64,000 nucleotides of DNA from an uncultured Halomonas sp. (GTDB lineage: Bacteria > Pseudomonadota > Gammaproteobacteria > Pseudomonadales > Halomonadaceae): assembly GCF_947493865.1 (NCBI RefSeq), contig NZ_CANLTC010000007.1, positions 62,001-126,000 of the forward strand, given 5' to 3'. This document shows positions 27,762 through 35,959 of the stretch, piece after piece; position 1 is the first letter of the stretch; each line of letters starts with the position of its first letter. The notes under the pieces are model-generated. The model did no database searches, was not told the origin of the DNA, and saw nothing but the letters and a program-made list of their open reading frames with translations. Both the position numbers and the translations under genes were made by a program.

Positions 27762-27790
27762 AAAAGCCGCTCTGTTTCCAGAACGGCTTC
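27762..27790 (-). terminator. Terminator or attenuator between acpP and fabF
   Basis: AAGCCG (27764-27769) pairs with CGGCTT (27784-27789), extended by CTG/CAG across a two-base mismatch, with a T-run following on the minus strand (CTTTTGTTTT). It sits 37 bp after the acpP stop, so acpP can be expressed above fabF, as expected for the abundant acyl carrier protein. Confidence 0.7.
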
Positions 27791-27826
27791 CGCAATACTA
27801 GCGACTTGAGCCACGCTTATGCCATC

Positions 27827-28060
27827 TTATTGATGCGCAACGACGTAGTCGATCGCTTCCTGTACGGTCGTAATCTTTTCGGCTTCCTCGTCGGGAATTT
27901 CAGTATCGAATTCCTCTTCAAGCGCCATCACCAATTCGACGGTATCCAGGGAGTCGGCACCGAGGTCTTCGGTAAAGGAGGACGTGTTCTGGATATCATC
28001 TTCCTTGACGTTCAGGCGCTCGGCCACGACTTTCTTCACGCGCTCTTCGATGGTGCTCAT
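27827..28060 (-). CDS. acpP: Acyl carrier protein
   Basis: A 77-residue, highly acidic protein with the 4'-phosphopantetheine site Ser37 in '[18 protein letters not shown]'. It carries acyl chains for fatty-acid, phospholipid and lipid A synthesis. It lies between fabG and fabF. A perfect hairpin (CCGGCA 28091-28096 with TGCCGG 28101-28106, four-base loop) lies in the 97-bp gap after fabG and could stabilise or attenuate the message. Confidence 0.98.
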   Translation of the reverse strand: MSTIEERVKKVVAERLNVKEDDIQNTSSFTEDLGADSLDTVELVMALEEEFDTEIPDEEAEKITTVQEAIDYVVAHQ

Positions 28061-28157
28061 TACGTTACTACTCCTAATAGTACATATCTGCCGGCAAAAC
28101 TGCCGGGTAGTTTATAGATGGCCTCTGATTGACGCAACCGAGACACTATCCGACTGC

Positions 28158-28907
28158 CTAACGCATATTCATGCCACCGTTGACCTGCAACGTCTCTCCG
28201 GTAATGTAACTCGCCGCATCGCTGGCTAGAAAGGCGACAGCGGCAGCGATTTCTTCGGGTTTACCCAGTCGCGCCAGCGGGATCTGGCCCAACAATGACG
28301 CTTTTTGATCTTGAGGCAGCTTTTCGGTCATATCCGTGGCAATGAAACCCGGTGCCACCGCATTGACCGTAATATTACGAGAAGCGACTTCCCGAGCCAA
28401 CGCTCTAGTGAAGCCTTCCATGCCGGCCTTGGCAGCAGCATAGTTGACTTGGCCCAGATTTCCCATCGAAGCGACGACCGAGCTGATACAGATGACGCGC
28501 CCGAAACGTGCCTTGGTCATTCCGCGGATACAGGCCTTGGTGACACGATAGACGGACTTGAGATTGGTATCGAGTACTGAATCCCATTCGTCCTCTTTCA
28601 TGCGCATCAACAAGTTGTCGCGCGTGATACCGGCATTGTTGATGAGAATGGTTGGTGCCCCGAAGCGATCGGTGATAGCCGTTATCAAACCATCGATGCT
28701 GGTCTGATCGGTAACATCGAGCATATGCCCGGCACCTTCGATACCCTGCGCCTTTAGATCGGCATCGATATCCTGGGCACCCTTCTCGCTTGTTGCAGTA
28801 CCAACCACGACATGCCCCTGACGGCCAAGTTCATGGGCTATGGCTCTGCCGATGCCACGACTGGCACCGGTGATCAGTACAATTCTGGGTTCGCTGTCTG
28901 TCGTCAT
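28158..28907 (-). CDS. fabG: 3-oxoacyl-ACP reductase
   Basis: A 249-residue short-chain dehydrogenase. NADPH-binding 'ITGASRGIG' at residues 12-20, 'NNAG' at 90-93, active-site Ser near 143, Tyr156 and Lys160 (YAAAK), and 'GFIATDMTEKLP' near 187. It reduces 3-oxoacyl-ACP in each elongation cycle. It begins 21 bp after fabD and is followed by acpP. Confidence 0.97.
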   Translation of the reverse strand: MTTDSEPRIVLITGASRGIGRAIAHELGRQGHVVVGTATSEKGAQDIDADLKAQGIEGAGHMLDVTDQTSIDGLITAITDRFGAPTILINNAGITRDNLLMRMKEDEWDSVLDTNLKSVYRVTKACIRGMTKARFGRVICISSVVASMGNLGQVNYAAAKAGMEGFTRALAREVASRNITVNAVAPGFIATDMTEKLPQDQKASLLGQIPLARLGKPEEIAAAVAFLASDAASYITGETLQVNGGMNMR

Positions 28908-28928
28908 GGCGTTTCCCGGTTGTTGGTA

Positions 28929-29882
28929 TTATTGACTGCTGTTGTCGTGAGCAAGCTCGAGCGCGGCGGCAAGACTGTCAGGATCGTTGGCGGCCAATCC
29001 CTTGGCACTTCGCGCAATACGCTTATTGAGTCCAGTCAGCACCTTGCCTGGACCGCACTCGACGAAAATCTGCGCGCCCTCGCCCAGCAGGGCTTCGACG
29101 CAATCGGTCCAGCGTACTGGGCGATAGAGCTGTTCGACGAGACGTGTTCGTAATGTTTGAACATCCTCCGGCATCCGGGCATCGACGTTTTGAAACACTT
29201 TATAGCGTGGTGGCCTTATTTCAACCGTTTCCATTGCTTTGGCCAGCTGTTCTGCCGCCGGCTTCATCAATGCGCAATGGGAGGGAACCGATACCGGAAG
29301 TGGAATGGCACGCTTGGCGCCAGATTCCTGACAGCAGCCTATGGCACGCTCCACCGCAGCCTTGGTGCCAGCAATTACAATCTGACCCGGCGCATTGTAG
29401 TTGACCGGCGCAACCACTTCCCCCTGGGCAGCATCGCGGCAGGCAAGCTCCACCGCCGCATCGTCGAGACCAAGGATAGCGGCCATGGCACCTTCGCCTG
29501 CCGGAACCGCCGATTGCATGGCATCGCCACGCAGCTTTACCAGACGCACGCCTTCGGCGAAACTCAACGCACCAGCGCATACCAGGGCGCTATATTCGCC
29601 CAGACTATGACCCGCCATGGCCATTGGGCGCGGCCCTTCCATTTCCTGCCAGACACGCCAGATGGCGACACTCGACGTGAGCAGCGCCGGTTGGGTGCAT
29701 GCCGTGGCATTCAGTGCTTCCTCCGGCCCTTCCTGCACCACTTGCCAGAGATTATAGCCAAGCGCATCCGCCGCTTCCTCGAAGGTCGTGCGCACCACAC
29801 TATAACGTTCCGCCAGCTCACGCAGCATGCCTACATGCTGTGAGCCCTGTCCCGGAAACACCAAGGCCAGGGTTTGGGTCAT
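28929..29882 (-). CDS. fabD: Malonyl-CoA:ACP transacylase
   Basis: A 317-residue transacylase with 'LVFPGQGSQHVGM' at the start, nucleophile Ser93 in 'GHSLGEYSAL' and the catalytic His in 'VPSHCALM'. It loads malonyl groups on ACP. ATG at 29882 has GAAAGGTGAC upstream and starts four bases after the plsX stop. The open frame continues upstream to 30227 across the end of plsX, but that part has no fabD similarity and is a shadow. Confidence 0.97.
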   Translation of the reverse strand: MTQTLALVFPGQGSQHVGMLRELAERYSVVRTTFEEAADALGYNLWQVVQEGPEEALNATACTQPALLTSSVAIWRVWQEMEGPRPMAMAGHSLGEYSALVCAGALSFAEGVRLVKLRGDAMQSAVPAGEGAMAAILGLDDAAVELACRDAAQGEVVAPVNYNAPGQIVIAGTKAAVERAIGCCQESGAKRAIPLPVSVPSHCALMKPAAEQLAKAMETVEIRPPRYKVFQNVDARMPEDVQTLRTRLVEQLYRPVRWTDCVEALLGEGAQIFVECGPGKVLTGLNKRIARSAKGLAANDPDSLAAALELAHDNSSQ

Positions 29883-29886
29883 ATAG

Positions 29887-30999
29887 TCACCTTTCAGATA
29901 TTGGGTCATCGGTTCTCGAACGCGATTCGCCGTCAAAACAGCAGGAAATACCCTTCTCTTTCGCCAGACCCGCCTCTTTCGCCAGAATGGCCCGCTGGCC
30001 CAACTCTTGCTCAAGATGCACCGGCAGATTGATACGAACCTCCTGCATGGACCGGAATATGGCATACGTAAAACCCAACGCGCTAGCACGTCCATGACTT
30101 TTGACAACGATACCCGACAACCCCAATAGACTCGCACCATTGTAGCGTACCGGATCGAGCTGACGACGCAGACGCTGTAGCGCGGGGCGTGCCAGCAAGC
30201 CCACCAGACGACTCCCCCAATGGGCATGAAACGTCGCCTGCATCCGCCCGATCAGCATCTTTGCCAGGCCTTCGCTGGCCTTGAGCACGATATTACCCAC
30301 GAAACCGTCACAGACCACTACATCCACTGCACCGCTGAACAGACCGTCGCCCTCGACAAATCCGACATAATTGATACCAGGCAACTCCCTGAGCATCGCA
30401 TCGGCAGCACGAACACTGGCCGTTCCCTTGGTTGCCTCTACGCCGACATTCAGCAGGGCTACCCGTGGGCGCGGCAAGTCATCCACACGCCGCGCCATGA
30501 CATCGCCCATCAAGGCAAACTCGACCAGTCGCGAAGCGGATGCCTCGATGTTGGCTCCCATATCGAGCATGTAACAACGCCCACCATTGCGAGTGGGTAT
30601 TGCCGTACTTATTGCGGGACGCGGAATGCCGGCCACGGTGCCCAGCGCGCGTCGCGACAAGGCCATGAGTGCGGCGGTATTGCCCGCACTCACTCCCGCG
30701 TCCGCCTGCCCGGATGCCAGGTCATCGAGCATCATCGCCAGGCTACTGGTACGCGGCGCGCGTAGAACACGGGTAAGCGCCATGTCTTGGGAAACGACAT
30801 CCGGCGCATGAACCACGTTCAGCCGCGCCTTGACTGCCTGCAGACGCTTCGGCAAGCGCGACAGCTCGTCCTGCAGCACTTTCTGCGGTCCATACAGACG
30901 CACCTGAAGCTCGGGATGAGCGCTCAGAGCCTCGCCTGTACCCTGAACAGTCGCGCGGGGACCGAGGTCCCCGCCCATGGCATCGATGGCAATATGCAC
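29887..30999 (-). CDS. plsX: Phosphate acyltransferase PlsX
   Basis: A 370-residue enzyme converting acyl-ACP to acyl-phosphate for phospholipid synthesis. 'IAIDAMGGDLGP' at the start, 'SAGNTAALM' near 105, 'LDMGANI' near 145, 'LNVGVEATKG' near 185 and 'VCDGFVGNIVLK' near 230. GTG at 30999 has GGAG upstream. The last 30 residues (KEAGLAKEKGISCC and beyond) extend past the usual family end and look unconserved. fabH, which follows plsX in E. coli, is missing: fabD comes next after four bases. Confidence 0.95.
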   Translation of the reverse strand: MHIAIDAMGGDLGPRATVQGTGEALSAHPELQVRLYGPQKVLQDELSRLPKRLQAVKARLNVVHAPDVVSQDMALTRVLRAPRTSSLAMMLDDLASGQADAGVSAGNTAALMALSRRALGTVAGIPRPAISTAIPTRNGGRCYMLDMGANIEASASRLVEFALMGDVMARRVDDLPRPRVALLNVGVEATKGTASVRAADAMLRELPGINYVGFVEGDGLFSGAVDVVVCDGFVGNIVLKASEGLAKMLIGRMQATFHAHWGSRLVGLLARPALQRLRRQLDPVRYNGASLLGLSGIVVKSHGRASALGFTYAIFRSMQEVRINLPVHLEQELGQRAILAKEAGLAKEKGISCCFDGESRSRTDDPISER

Positions 31000-31035
31000 G
31001 CCCGGCTCCGCAGTGACGCCCGCGATATTACTTAT

Positions 31036-31206
31036 TTAAACGTCGATGACCTTGCGACCACGATAGAAACCATCCGGGGCCACATGATGGCGGCGGTGGG
31101 TCGTGCCGGTTTCCTTGTCCTGAGACAACGCAGGAGAGGTAAGCGCATCATGGCTACGACGCATGCCACGCTTGGAACGAGTTTTACGGTTCTTTTGAAC
31201 TGCCAT
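31036..31206 (-). CDS. rpmF: 50S ribosomal protein L32
   Basis: A 56-residue basic protein, [20 protein letters not shown], then '[28 protein letters not shown]'. This is the standard bacterial L32 sequence; the zinc-binding cysteines of some L32 forms are absent, as in other gammaproteobacteria. It lies between yceD and plsX, the conserved yceD-rpmF-plsX order, with TCTC/GGAG-like bases ahead of the ATG at 31206. Confidence 0.97.
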   Translation of the reverse strand: MAVQKNRKTRSKRGMRRSHDALTSPALSQDKETGTTHRRHHVAPDGFYRGRKVIDV

Positions 31207-31237
31207 GAGAGATCACTCCAGAGTATATCGATTCGAA

Positions 31238-31765
31238 TCAATGTTTGTTCTTCAAGGTACGCAGCACCTCGAAGGGGCTAGCAACTGGCTGTTGCGACGT
31301 TTCGGGCAAGACACCGCTACTCAGCTGATCCGGCGAAACGGCGCAATCCGCCTCGTCGTGATAGACCACCTGCGGCAGGCTGAGGATCAATTCATCCTCG
31401 AGCATCAACTGCAGATTGAGCTGTTCTTTTTCCACCACTACCGGCTCGTAGGCATTCGGCAAATTCGCGGCCATGGCGTCATCGCTTACCATTCCCAGCA
31501 GAAAATGGCTTTCGATGGCGATCGGCATGGGCTCGAGGCAGCGCTTGCATGCCAGATCCAACGTCGCCTTCACCCACCCTTCGATGAAGTGACGCCCCTG
31601 GGCATCTCGGCCGAATTCCAGGCGAACATCGGCGTCGCCTTGCTGTTTACCGGCTTCTTCGCGCAAACGCACCATATCGTCGAGGGACATTGGCCCCTCA
31701 AGGTGCTCGTCGCTAGCGGCCAAACGGTAAGGTTCGACCTGTATGGGAAGTCTAGTGGTTGACAT
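31238..31765 (-). CDS. yceD: YceD/DUF177 family protein, 23S rRNA accumulation protein
   Basis: A 175-residue acidic protein with the YceD pattern: 'LPIQVEPYRLA' at the start, a central 'ACKRCLEPMPIAIE' with the paired cysteines, 'ELILSLPQVVYHDEADC' and a C-terminal 'SPFEVLRTLK'. YceD homologues are needed for normal 23S rRNA accumulation. ATG at 31765 begins the conserved part; its SD is poor. The gene comes just before rpmF and is divergent from maf, as in E. coli. Confidence 0.93.
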   Translation of the reverse strand: MSTTRLPIQVEPYRLAASDEHLEGPMSLDDMVRLREEAGKQQGDADVRLEFGRDAQGRHFIEGWVKATLDLACKRCLEPMPIAIESHFLLGMVSDDAMAANLPNAYEPVVVEKEQLNLQLMLEDELILSLPQVVYHDEADCAVSPDQLSSGVLPETSQQPVASPFEVLRTLKNKH

Positions 31766-31886
31766 AAGCGCGCAATGATAGGGATTCCCCCGATGCGTGT
31801 CAAAGCAGCGATCGGCCAAGACTATACAAGTATCAGGTGGGGCCGGCACACTGCATCCACCATGCTCATTTCAGGAAAAGACAAGA

Positions 31887-32504
31887 ATGAATGACCGACC
31901 ACGTTTGATTCTTGCCTCTGGTTCACGCTGGCGTCGACAGCTTCTGGAGCGACTTGGCCTATCCTTCACCTGGGCCAGTCCGGATATCGATGAAACGCCC
32001 AGACCCGAGGAACCGCCTGCCGAACTGGTGCATCGCCTGGCGCTTGGCAAGGCCTTGCGGTTGGCAAATGACTACCCTGATCACCTGATCATCGGTTCGG
32101 ATCAGGTGGCGGTGTTCGAGGATGACATCCTGGGCAAGCCGGGTAACGCTGCAACCGCCTGCGCAACGCTGTCGCGCTTCTCGGGACGAAGGGTTCGCTT
32201 TATCACCGGTTTGGCCTTGATCGATACCGCCCGGGATTGGCAGCGCGTCTGCCACGAACATTACGACGTGGTGTTTCGGAATTTGAGCACTGCCGAGATC
32301 GAACGTTATGTCGATCGCGAACAACCTTTCGACAGCGCCGGCAGCTTTCGCATGGAAGGTCTGGGCATCACGCTGTTCGAGCGTCTCGAAGGCGATGACC
32401 CCAACACCCTCATTGGCCTGCCATTGATCCGCCTATGCGCCTTGCTACGTGAAGCGGGACTGGACCCACTGCTCGACTCATTGCCGAGTCAGGGCAGCTC
32501 ATAG
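31887..32504 (+). CDS. yceF: Maf-family nucleotide pyrophosphatase, YceF (7-methyl-GTP) type
   Basis: A 205-residue Maf protein. 'LILASGSRWRRQLLERLG' at residues 7-24, 'DIDETPRPEEPPAELVHRLA', 'LIIGSDQVAVF' and 'PFDSAGSFRMEGLG' are Maf motifs. Position next to yceD and rpmF points to the YceF subgroup, which hydrolyses 7-methyl-GTP, a modified nucleotide that must be kept out of RNA. ATG at 31887 follows AGGAAAAG. The 3' end overlaps the convergent sppA by 16 bp. Confidence 0.92.
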   Translation: MNDRPRLILASGSRWRRQLLERLGLSFTWASPDIDETPRPEEPPAELVHRLALGKALRLANDYPDHLIIGSDQVAVFEDDILGKPGNAATACATLSRFSGRRVRFITGLALIDTARDWQRVCHEHYDVVFRNLSTAEIERYVDREQPFDSAGSFRMEGLGITLFERLEGDDPNTLIGLPLIRLCALLREAGLDPLLDSLPSQGSS

Positions 32505-33568
32505 CGCAGCGGCGAACTCGACCGAGGCAACCCTGCCCACTCGGCGGCAACGCGCCCGAACTGGCGCGACAAGCGCTCGAAGGGGTCCAGTGCCGGTGTG
32601 TAATCCCGGGTTCGCACCTCTCCCAGGCGTTCCCGTGCCAGCTGATCGATGCTTTTCAAGCCATCGATGAGCCCAAGGTCGGTTGCCTGCTCGCCGGTCC
32701 ATATCAACCCCGAGAACAGCGTGGGGTCGTCGCTCAAACGCTCGCCACGCCCTTTCTTGACATCGTTGATGAACTGCTGATGAGTGGTATCCAACACTTG
32801 CTGCCAGAACTGACGCTGATCCGGTGCGATATCGCTGAACGGATCAAGAAACGCCTTGTTCTCGCCGGCAGTGAACACTCGGCGCTCGATGCCCAGGTTG
32901 TCGATGGCATCCTGCAAGCCGAATCCGGAATAGATGACCCCGATGGAACCCACCAGGCTTGCCGGTGCCGCATAGATATCGTCCGCGCCTGCCGCAATAT
33001 AATAAGCGCCGCTGGCACCGATATCCTCGATGACGGCCAGAATCGGCTTATCCCCCGCCCGACTCAGACGACGGATCTCATTGAAGATGCGCTGGGACTG
33101 CACCGGACTCCCGCCGGGGCTATTGATCTGCAACACCACTGCCTGAGTCTCGTCGTTCTCCCAGGCGTCTTGTAGACCTTCGGTGATACGCTCGGCATTC
33201 GCCTCGCCTTCACTATCGATCACCCCCTCGACTCGTACCACACCAAGATGAGGCCCCATGGGCGACGGCGTCATACCGGCAAAGAACAGGCTATAAATGC
33301 TGGTCGCCAGCAAGCCTAGAAACAGCGCCGCAAACAGGAAGCGGAAAAACAGCTTCCAGCGCCGAGAACGACGCTGCTCGACGAGTACGCCTCCAATCCA
33401 GCGATCCATCATTTCCAGCTGCACCAGACGCTGACGCTCTCGCAGCATGGTGGCATCCTCGCCCTCTGTCGGCTCCTTGCCCTGCTCGCCAACTGTGCGG
33501 CGACGGGGGTCGTCGCGATCCAGTTCGGGGCCGTCGGTCCACTCGTCATAGCGCTTGTCATCGCTCAT
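32489..33568 (-). CDS. Signal peptide peptidase SppA/SohB-like (family S49)
   Basis: A 359-residue S49 protease of the short, single-domain type. An acidic N-terminal tail, one membrane anchor near residues 72-95, then the protease domain: 'VVRVEGVID', 'VVLQINSPGGSPVQSQRI', the nucleophile Ser in 'DIGASGAYYIAAGAD' and 'SLVGSIGVI'. It digests cleaved signal peptides in the membrane. It is the last gene of the rluC-HAD-S49 unit and overlaps the convergent maf gene. Confidence 0.92.
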   Translation of the reverse strand: MSDDKRYDEWTDGPELDRDDPRRRTVGEQGKEPTEGEDATMLRERQRLVQLEMMDRWIGGVLVEQRRSRRWKLFFRFLFAALFLGLLATSIYSLFFAGMTPSPMGPHLGVVRVEGVIDSEGEANAERITEGLQDAWENDETQAVVLQINSPGGSPVQSQRIFNEIRRLSRAGDKPILAVIEDIGASGAYYIAAGADDIYAAPASLVGSIGVIYSGFGLQDAIDNLGIERRVFTAGENKAFLDPFSDIAPDQRQFWQQVLDTTHQQFINDVKKGRGERLSDDPTLFSGLIWTGEQATDLGLIDGLKSIDQLARERLGEVRTRDYTPALDPFERLSRQFGRVAAEWAGLPRSSSPLRYELP

Positions 33569-33593
33569 GGTTCAATCTCGTCAAGTCGGTAGA

Positions 33594-34244
33594 TCAATCG
33601 TGTAGCCAGTCAATCAGCTCGGGAAAAGCGCTGGCGGTGAAAACGGGCTTACTCATGGCGAGGCGCTCGGGGGCGTGCACGCCATAGGTAACCGCCAAGC
33701 GATCCATGCCCAGGGCACGCGCCATTTCCATGTCGTATTCGGTGTCGCCCACCATCAGGGCTTCTTCAGCCCGGATGCCCGTTTCGGACAACAACTCTTC
33801 GAGCATGCGCGGATGCGGCTTGGACAGCGTCTCATCCGCGGTACGGCTGGCATGAAACCAGTCGGCGCTCCCCGTGGACTCAAACGCACGATCAAGGCCA
33901 CGCCGGCTCTTGCCGGTTGCGACAGCCAGGCGGATATCCTGATTAACTCGCAAGCGTCGAATCCCCGTTTCGACCCCGGCAAAGAAGGGCATCGGCGCCT
34001 GATCGGCATTGACAAAGTGATGACTATAGCGCACCCGCAATGCCTCGGCCTGATCCTCGGGCATACCCGGACACATGCGCTCTATCGCTTCGGGAAGACC
34101 CAGGCCGATGATGTCCCGCACGCGGTCGGCGCCAAGCGCGCCCCAGCCAACATCCTGTGCGGCTGCTTGCATGCAGGCAACGATGCGCGCCTCTGAATCC
34201 ATCAAGGTGCCGTCCCAATCGAAAATCACCAGTCGATAGCGCAT
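33594..34244 (-). CDS. HAD-family phosphatase, phosphoglycolate phosphatase-like
   Basis: A 216-residue HAD hydrolase. Motif I 'VIFDWDGTLMDSE' (nucleophile Asp) at residues 5-17, motif II 'VATGKSRRG' near 108, motif III Lys in 'LSKPHPRML' and motif IV 'MVGDTEYDMEMA' near 165. Cap subdomain between residues 18 and 85. Similar to Gph-like enzymes; the substrate is not evident. ATG at 34244 follows AGGAGAAGGA. The gene after rluC is often a HAD phosphatase of this type in gammaproteobacteria. Confidence 0.88.
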   Translation of the reverse strand: MRYRLVIFDWDGTLMDSEARIVACMQAAAQDVGWGALGADRVRDIIGLGLPEAIERMCPGMPEDQAEALRVRYSHHFVNADQAPMPFFAGVETGIRRLRVNQDIRLAVATGKSRRGLDRAFESTGSADWFHASRTADETLSKPHPRMLEELLSETGIRAEEALMVGDTEYDMEMARALGMDRLAVTYGVHAPERLAMSKPVFTASAFPELIDWLHD

Positions 34245-34317
34245 TCCTTCTCCTGCGTTCCCCAACCTGTAGGCCATTGATACAGGCCATCAATATAAGT
34301 CGCGAATATAAGTGTGT

Positions 34318-35259
34318 TCAGCCCCGCGCACGGGTCAGCACAGCCTCCAGCGTCGATTCAAGCGGCGCTTTAATGTGTACCGGCCGCCCGCTGGTGGGCT
34401 CGGGAAAGGTCAGCGCTGCCGCGTGCAGAAACAACCGATCGAGCCCCAGACCTGCCGCCAGGCGCTGCCCCTCTCGAGTGCCGTACTTGTCGTCGCCGAG
34501 CAGCGCATGCCCTGCATGGGCCGCATGTACCCGAATCTGATGGGTACGACCGGTAATGGGCTCTGCCTCGACCAGGGTGGCATTGGCGAAGGTCTCGCGC
34601 ACCGCAAAGCGGGTTCGCGAGACCTTTCCCTGGGGATCGACCCTTACGCGACGCTCCCCGTTCCCTGCCTCGAAACGATCGAGCCGGGCACTGACATAGT
34701 CCCGTCGTGCCGGCCAGCGCCCCTGAACGAGCGCCAGATATTGCTTGTCCATCTGGCGCTGCTTGAGCGCGTCATTGAGGGTCAACAACGCCGGACGCGA
34801 CTTGGCCAACAGCAGGCAGCCCGAGGTGTCGCGATCCAGACGATGGACCAGTTCGAGAAAGTCGAGATCCTCGCGTACCTGGCGCAGCGCTTCGATCAAA
34901 CCGATCTTGACACCACTGCCACCATGCACGGCGAGTCCCGATGGCTTGTTGATCACGAGCCAATCCGGACCTTCGACCAGCACGCTGCCAGCAAGCAGAT
35001 TGCGCAGGTTGTCGCTGACATCCCGTACCGCCACCTCGGGAGCCAGACGCAACGGCGGTATACGCACGAGATCACCGGATACCAGCCGGTAATCGACCTT
35101 GACTCGCTTCTTGTTCACGCGCACTTCACCCTTGCGCAGGATACGGTAGATCAATGCCTTGGGCGCGCCCTTGAGACGCGTCCGCAAGAAATTGTCGATG
35201 CGCTGTCCGGCCTGGGCCTCACCGATTTCCGCCCATTGCACTTCGCGACCCTCGGCCAT
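34318..35259 (-). CDS. rluC: 23S rRNA pseudouridine synthase RluC
   Basis: A 313-residue pseudouridine synthase of the RluA/RluC/RluD family. An N-terminal S4 RNA-binding domain ('AGQRIDNFLRTRLKGAPKALIYRILRKGEVRVN') precedes the catalytic domain with 'VHRLDRDTSGCLLLAKS' (catalytic Asp) near 145 and 'RTHQIRVH' near 235. Place next to rne and the yceF-plsX cluster identifies it as RluC, which modifies 23S rRNA at 955, 2504 and 2580. ATG at 35259 follows GGAAAGAA; another ATG at 35274 has a weaker site. Confidence 0.93.
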   Translation of the reverse strand: MAEGREVQWAEIGEAQAGQRIDNFLRTRLKGAPKALIYRILRKGEVRVNKKRVKVDYRLVSGDLVRIPPLRLAPEVAVRDVSDNLRNLLAGSVLVEGPDWLVINKPSGLAVHGGSGVKIGLIEALRQVREDLDFLELVHRLDRDTSGCLLLAKSRPALLTLNDALKQRQMDKQYLALVQGRWPARRDYVSARLDRFEAGNGERRVRVDPQGKVSRTRFAVRETFANATLVEAEPITGRTHQIRVHAAHAGHALLGDDKYGTREGQRLAAGLGLDRLFLHAAALTFPEPTSGRPVHIKAPLESTLEAVLTRARG

Positions 35260-35274
35260 TTTCTTTCCTCGCAT

Positions 35275-35959
35275 CCGCTTGGCAAAACGCGCATCTTATC
35301 CCAGTGCAGCATTCTTCGCGTCAATTGCTGTCAAGAGGCTTAACTGTTATATTCCACGCTCACTCTGGTGAGATGTAAGAATCCGTTACAGTGCCTGTAC
35401 AATGTACATACAGGTCAGGGTTCGCAGGACAGAGTCACGATTACGGCAATCAGGGTTTTAGCCCTGTTGCCACAGTAGTACCGATGTTACGCCACCCCTG
35501 CGTTCTGGACGACCCATACAGGGAATCGCCACAACCAGACGGGATTTATCAATACCGTGCCGGAGGCCGGCGGCGGCGAACCGAACAATGCCAGGTGTCT
35601 GACGGTGTCTGTAAGGCCGGAAGGGAAGTCATCAACAGTATCCCACCGAAACATGTCTTGCCACCGTCGCGTACTCAACATGATCTTGTAGCACTCTTCT
35701 CCTGACGAGTGTTGATTGCACATCCACGACATGAGCTGAGCACAACACAACGCACGAAGCGGTTCGTCGTCGCTGACACCAAGGAATCGCTGACAGAATC
35801 GACGAATGAATGAAGCCGGTTTCGCCTCTTGTCGAAAATGCCATAGTGCACTACATGGCTGTTTTCGATAGATGCCGAGCATTCGACTTCATTCACCAGC
35901 CATCTAAGCAGCGTCTCTCCAAAAGCCGCCGTCCGGCGCGCCTTTAACAGTGAGACAAC
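35275..35959 (+). promoter_or_regulatory. rne leader region (no gene, about 600-nt 5' UTR)
   Basis: A 685-bp stretch between the divergent rluC and rne genes with no convincing coding frame. A sigma-70 like promoter lies at 35325-35353, giving a leader of about 600 nt. Inside it are a strong hairpin at 35445-35471 (GGCAA/TTGCC and CAGGG/CCCTG arms, TTTTAG loop) and an inverted repeat CCTGTA/TACAGG around 35393-35413. In E. coli the 361-nt rne leader mediates autoregulation by RNase E; a similar role is inferred here. Confidence 0.6.
35325..35353 (+). promoter_or_regulatory. Sigma-70 promoter for rne
   Basis: TTGCTG (35325-35330), a spacer of exactly 17 bases and TATATT (35348-35353). Predicted start of transcription near 35360. 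It is the best match to the sigma-70 consensus seen in the stretch upstream of rne. Confidence 0.55.

Noticed and set aside
35391..35705. Short frames of 104 and 131 codons in the rne leader
   Set aside because: No SD, no sensible composition, and they overlap the hairpin structures; leader RNA is the simpler reading.
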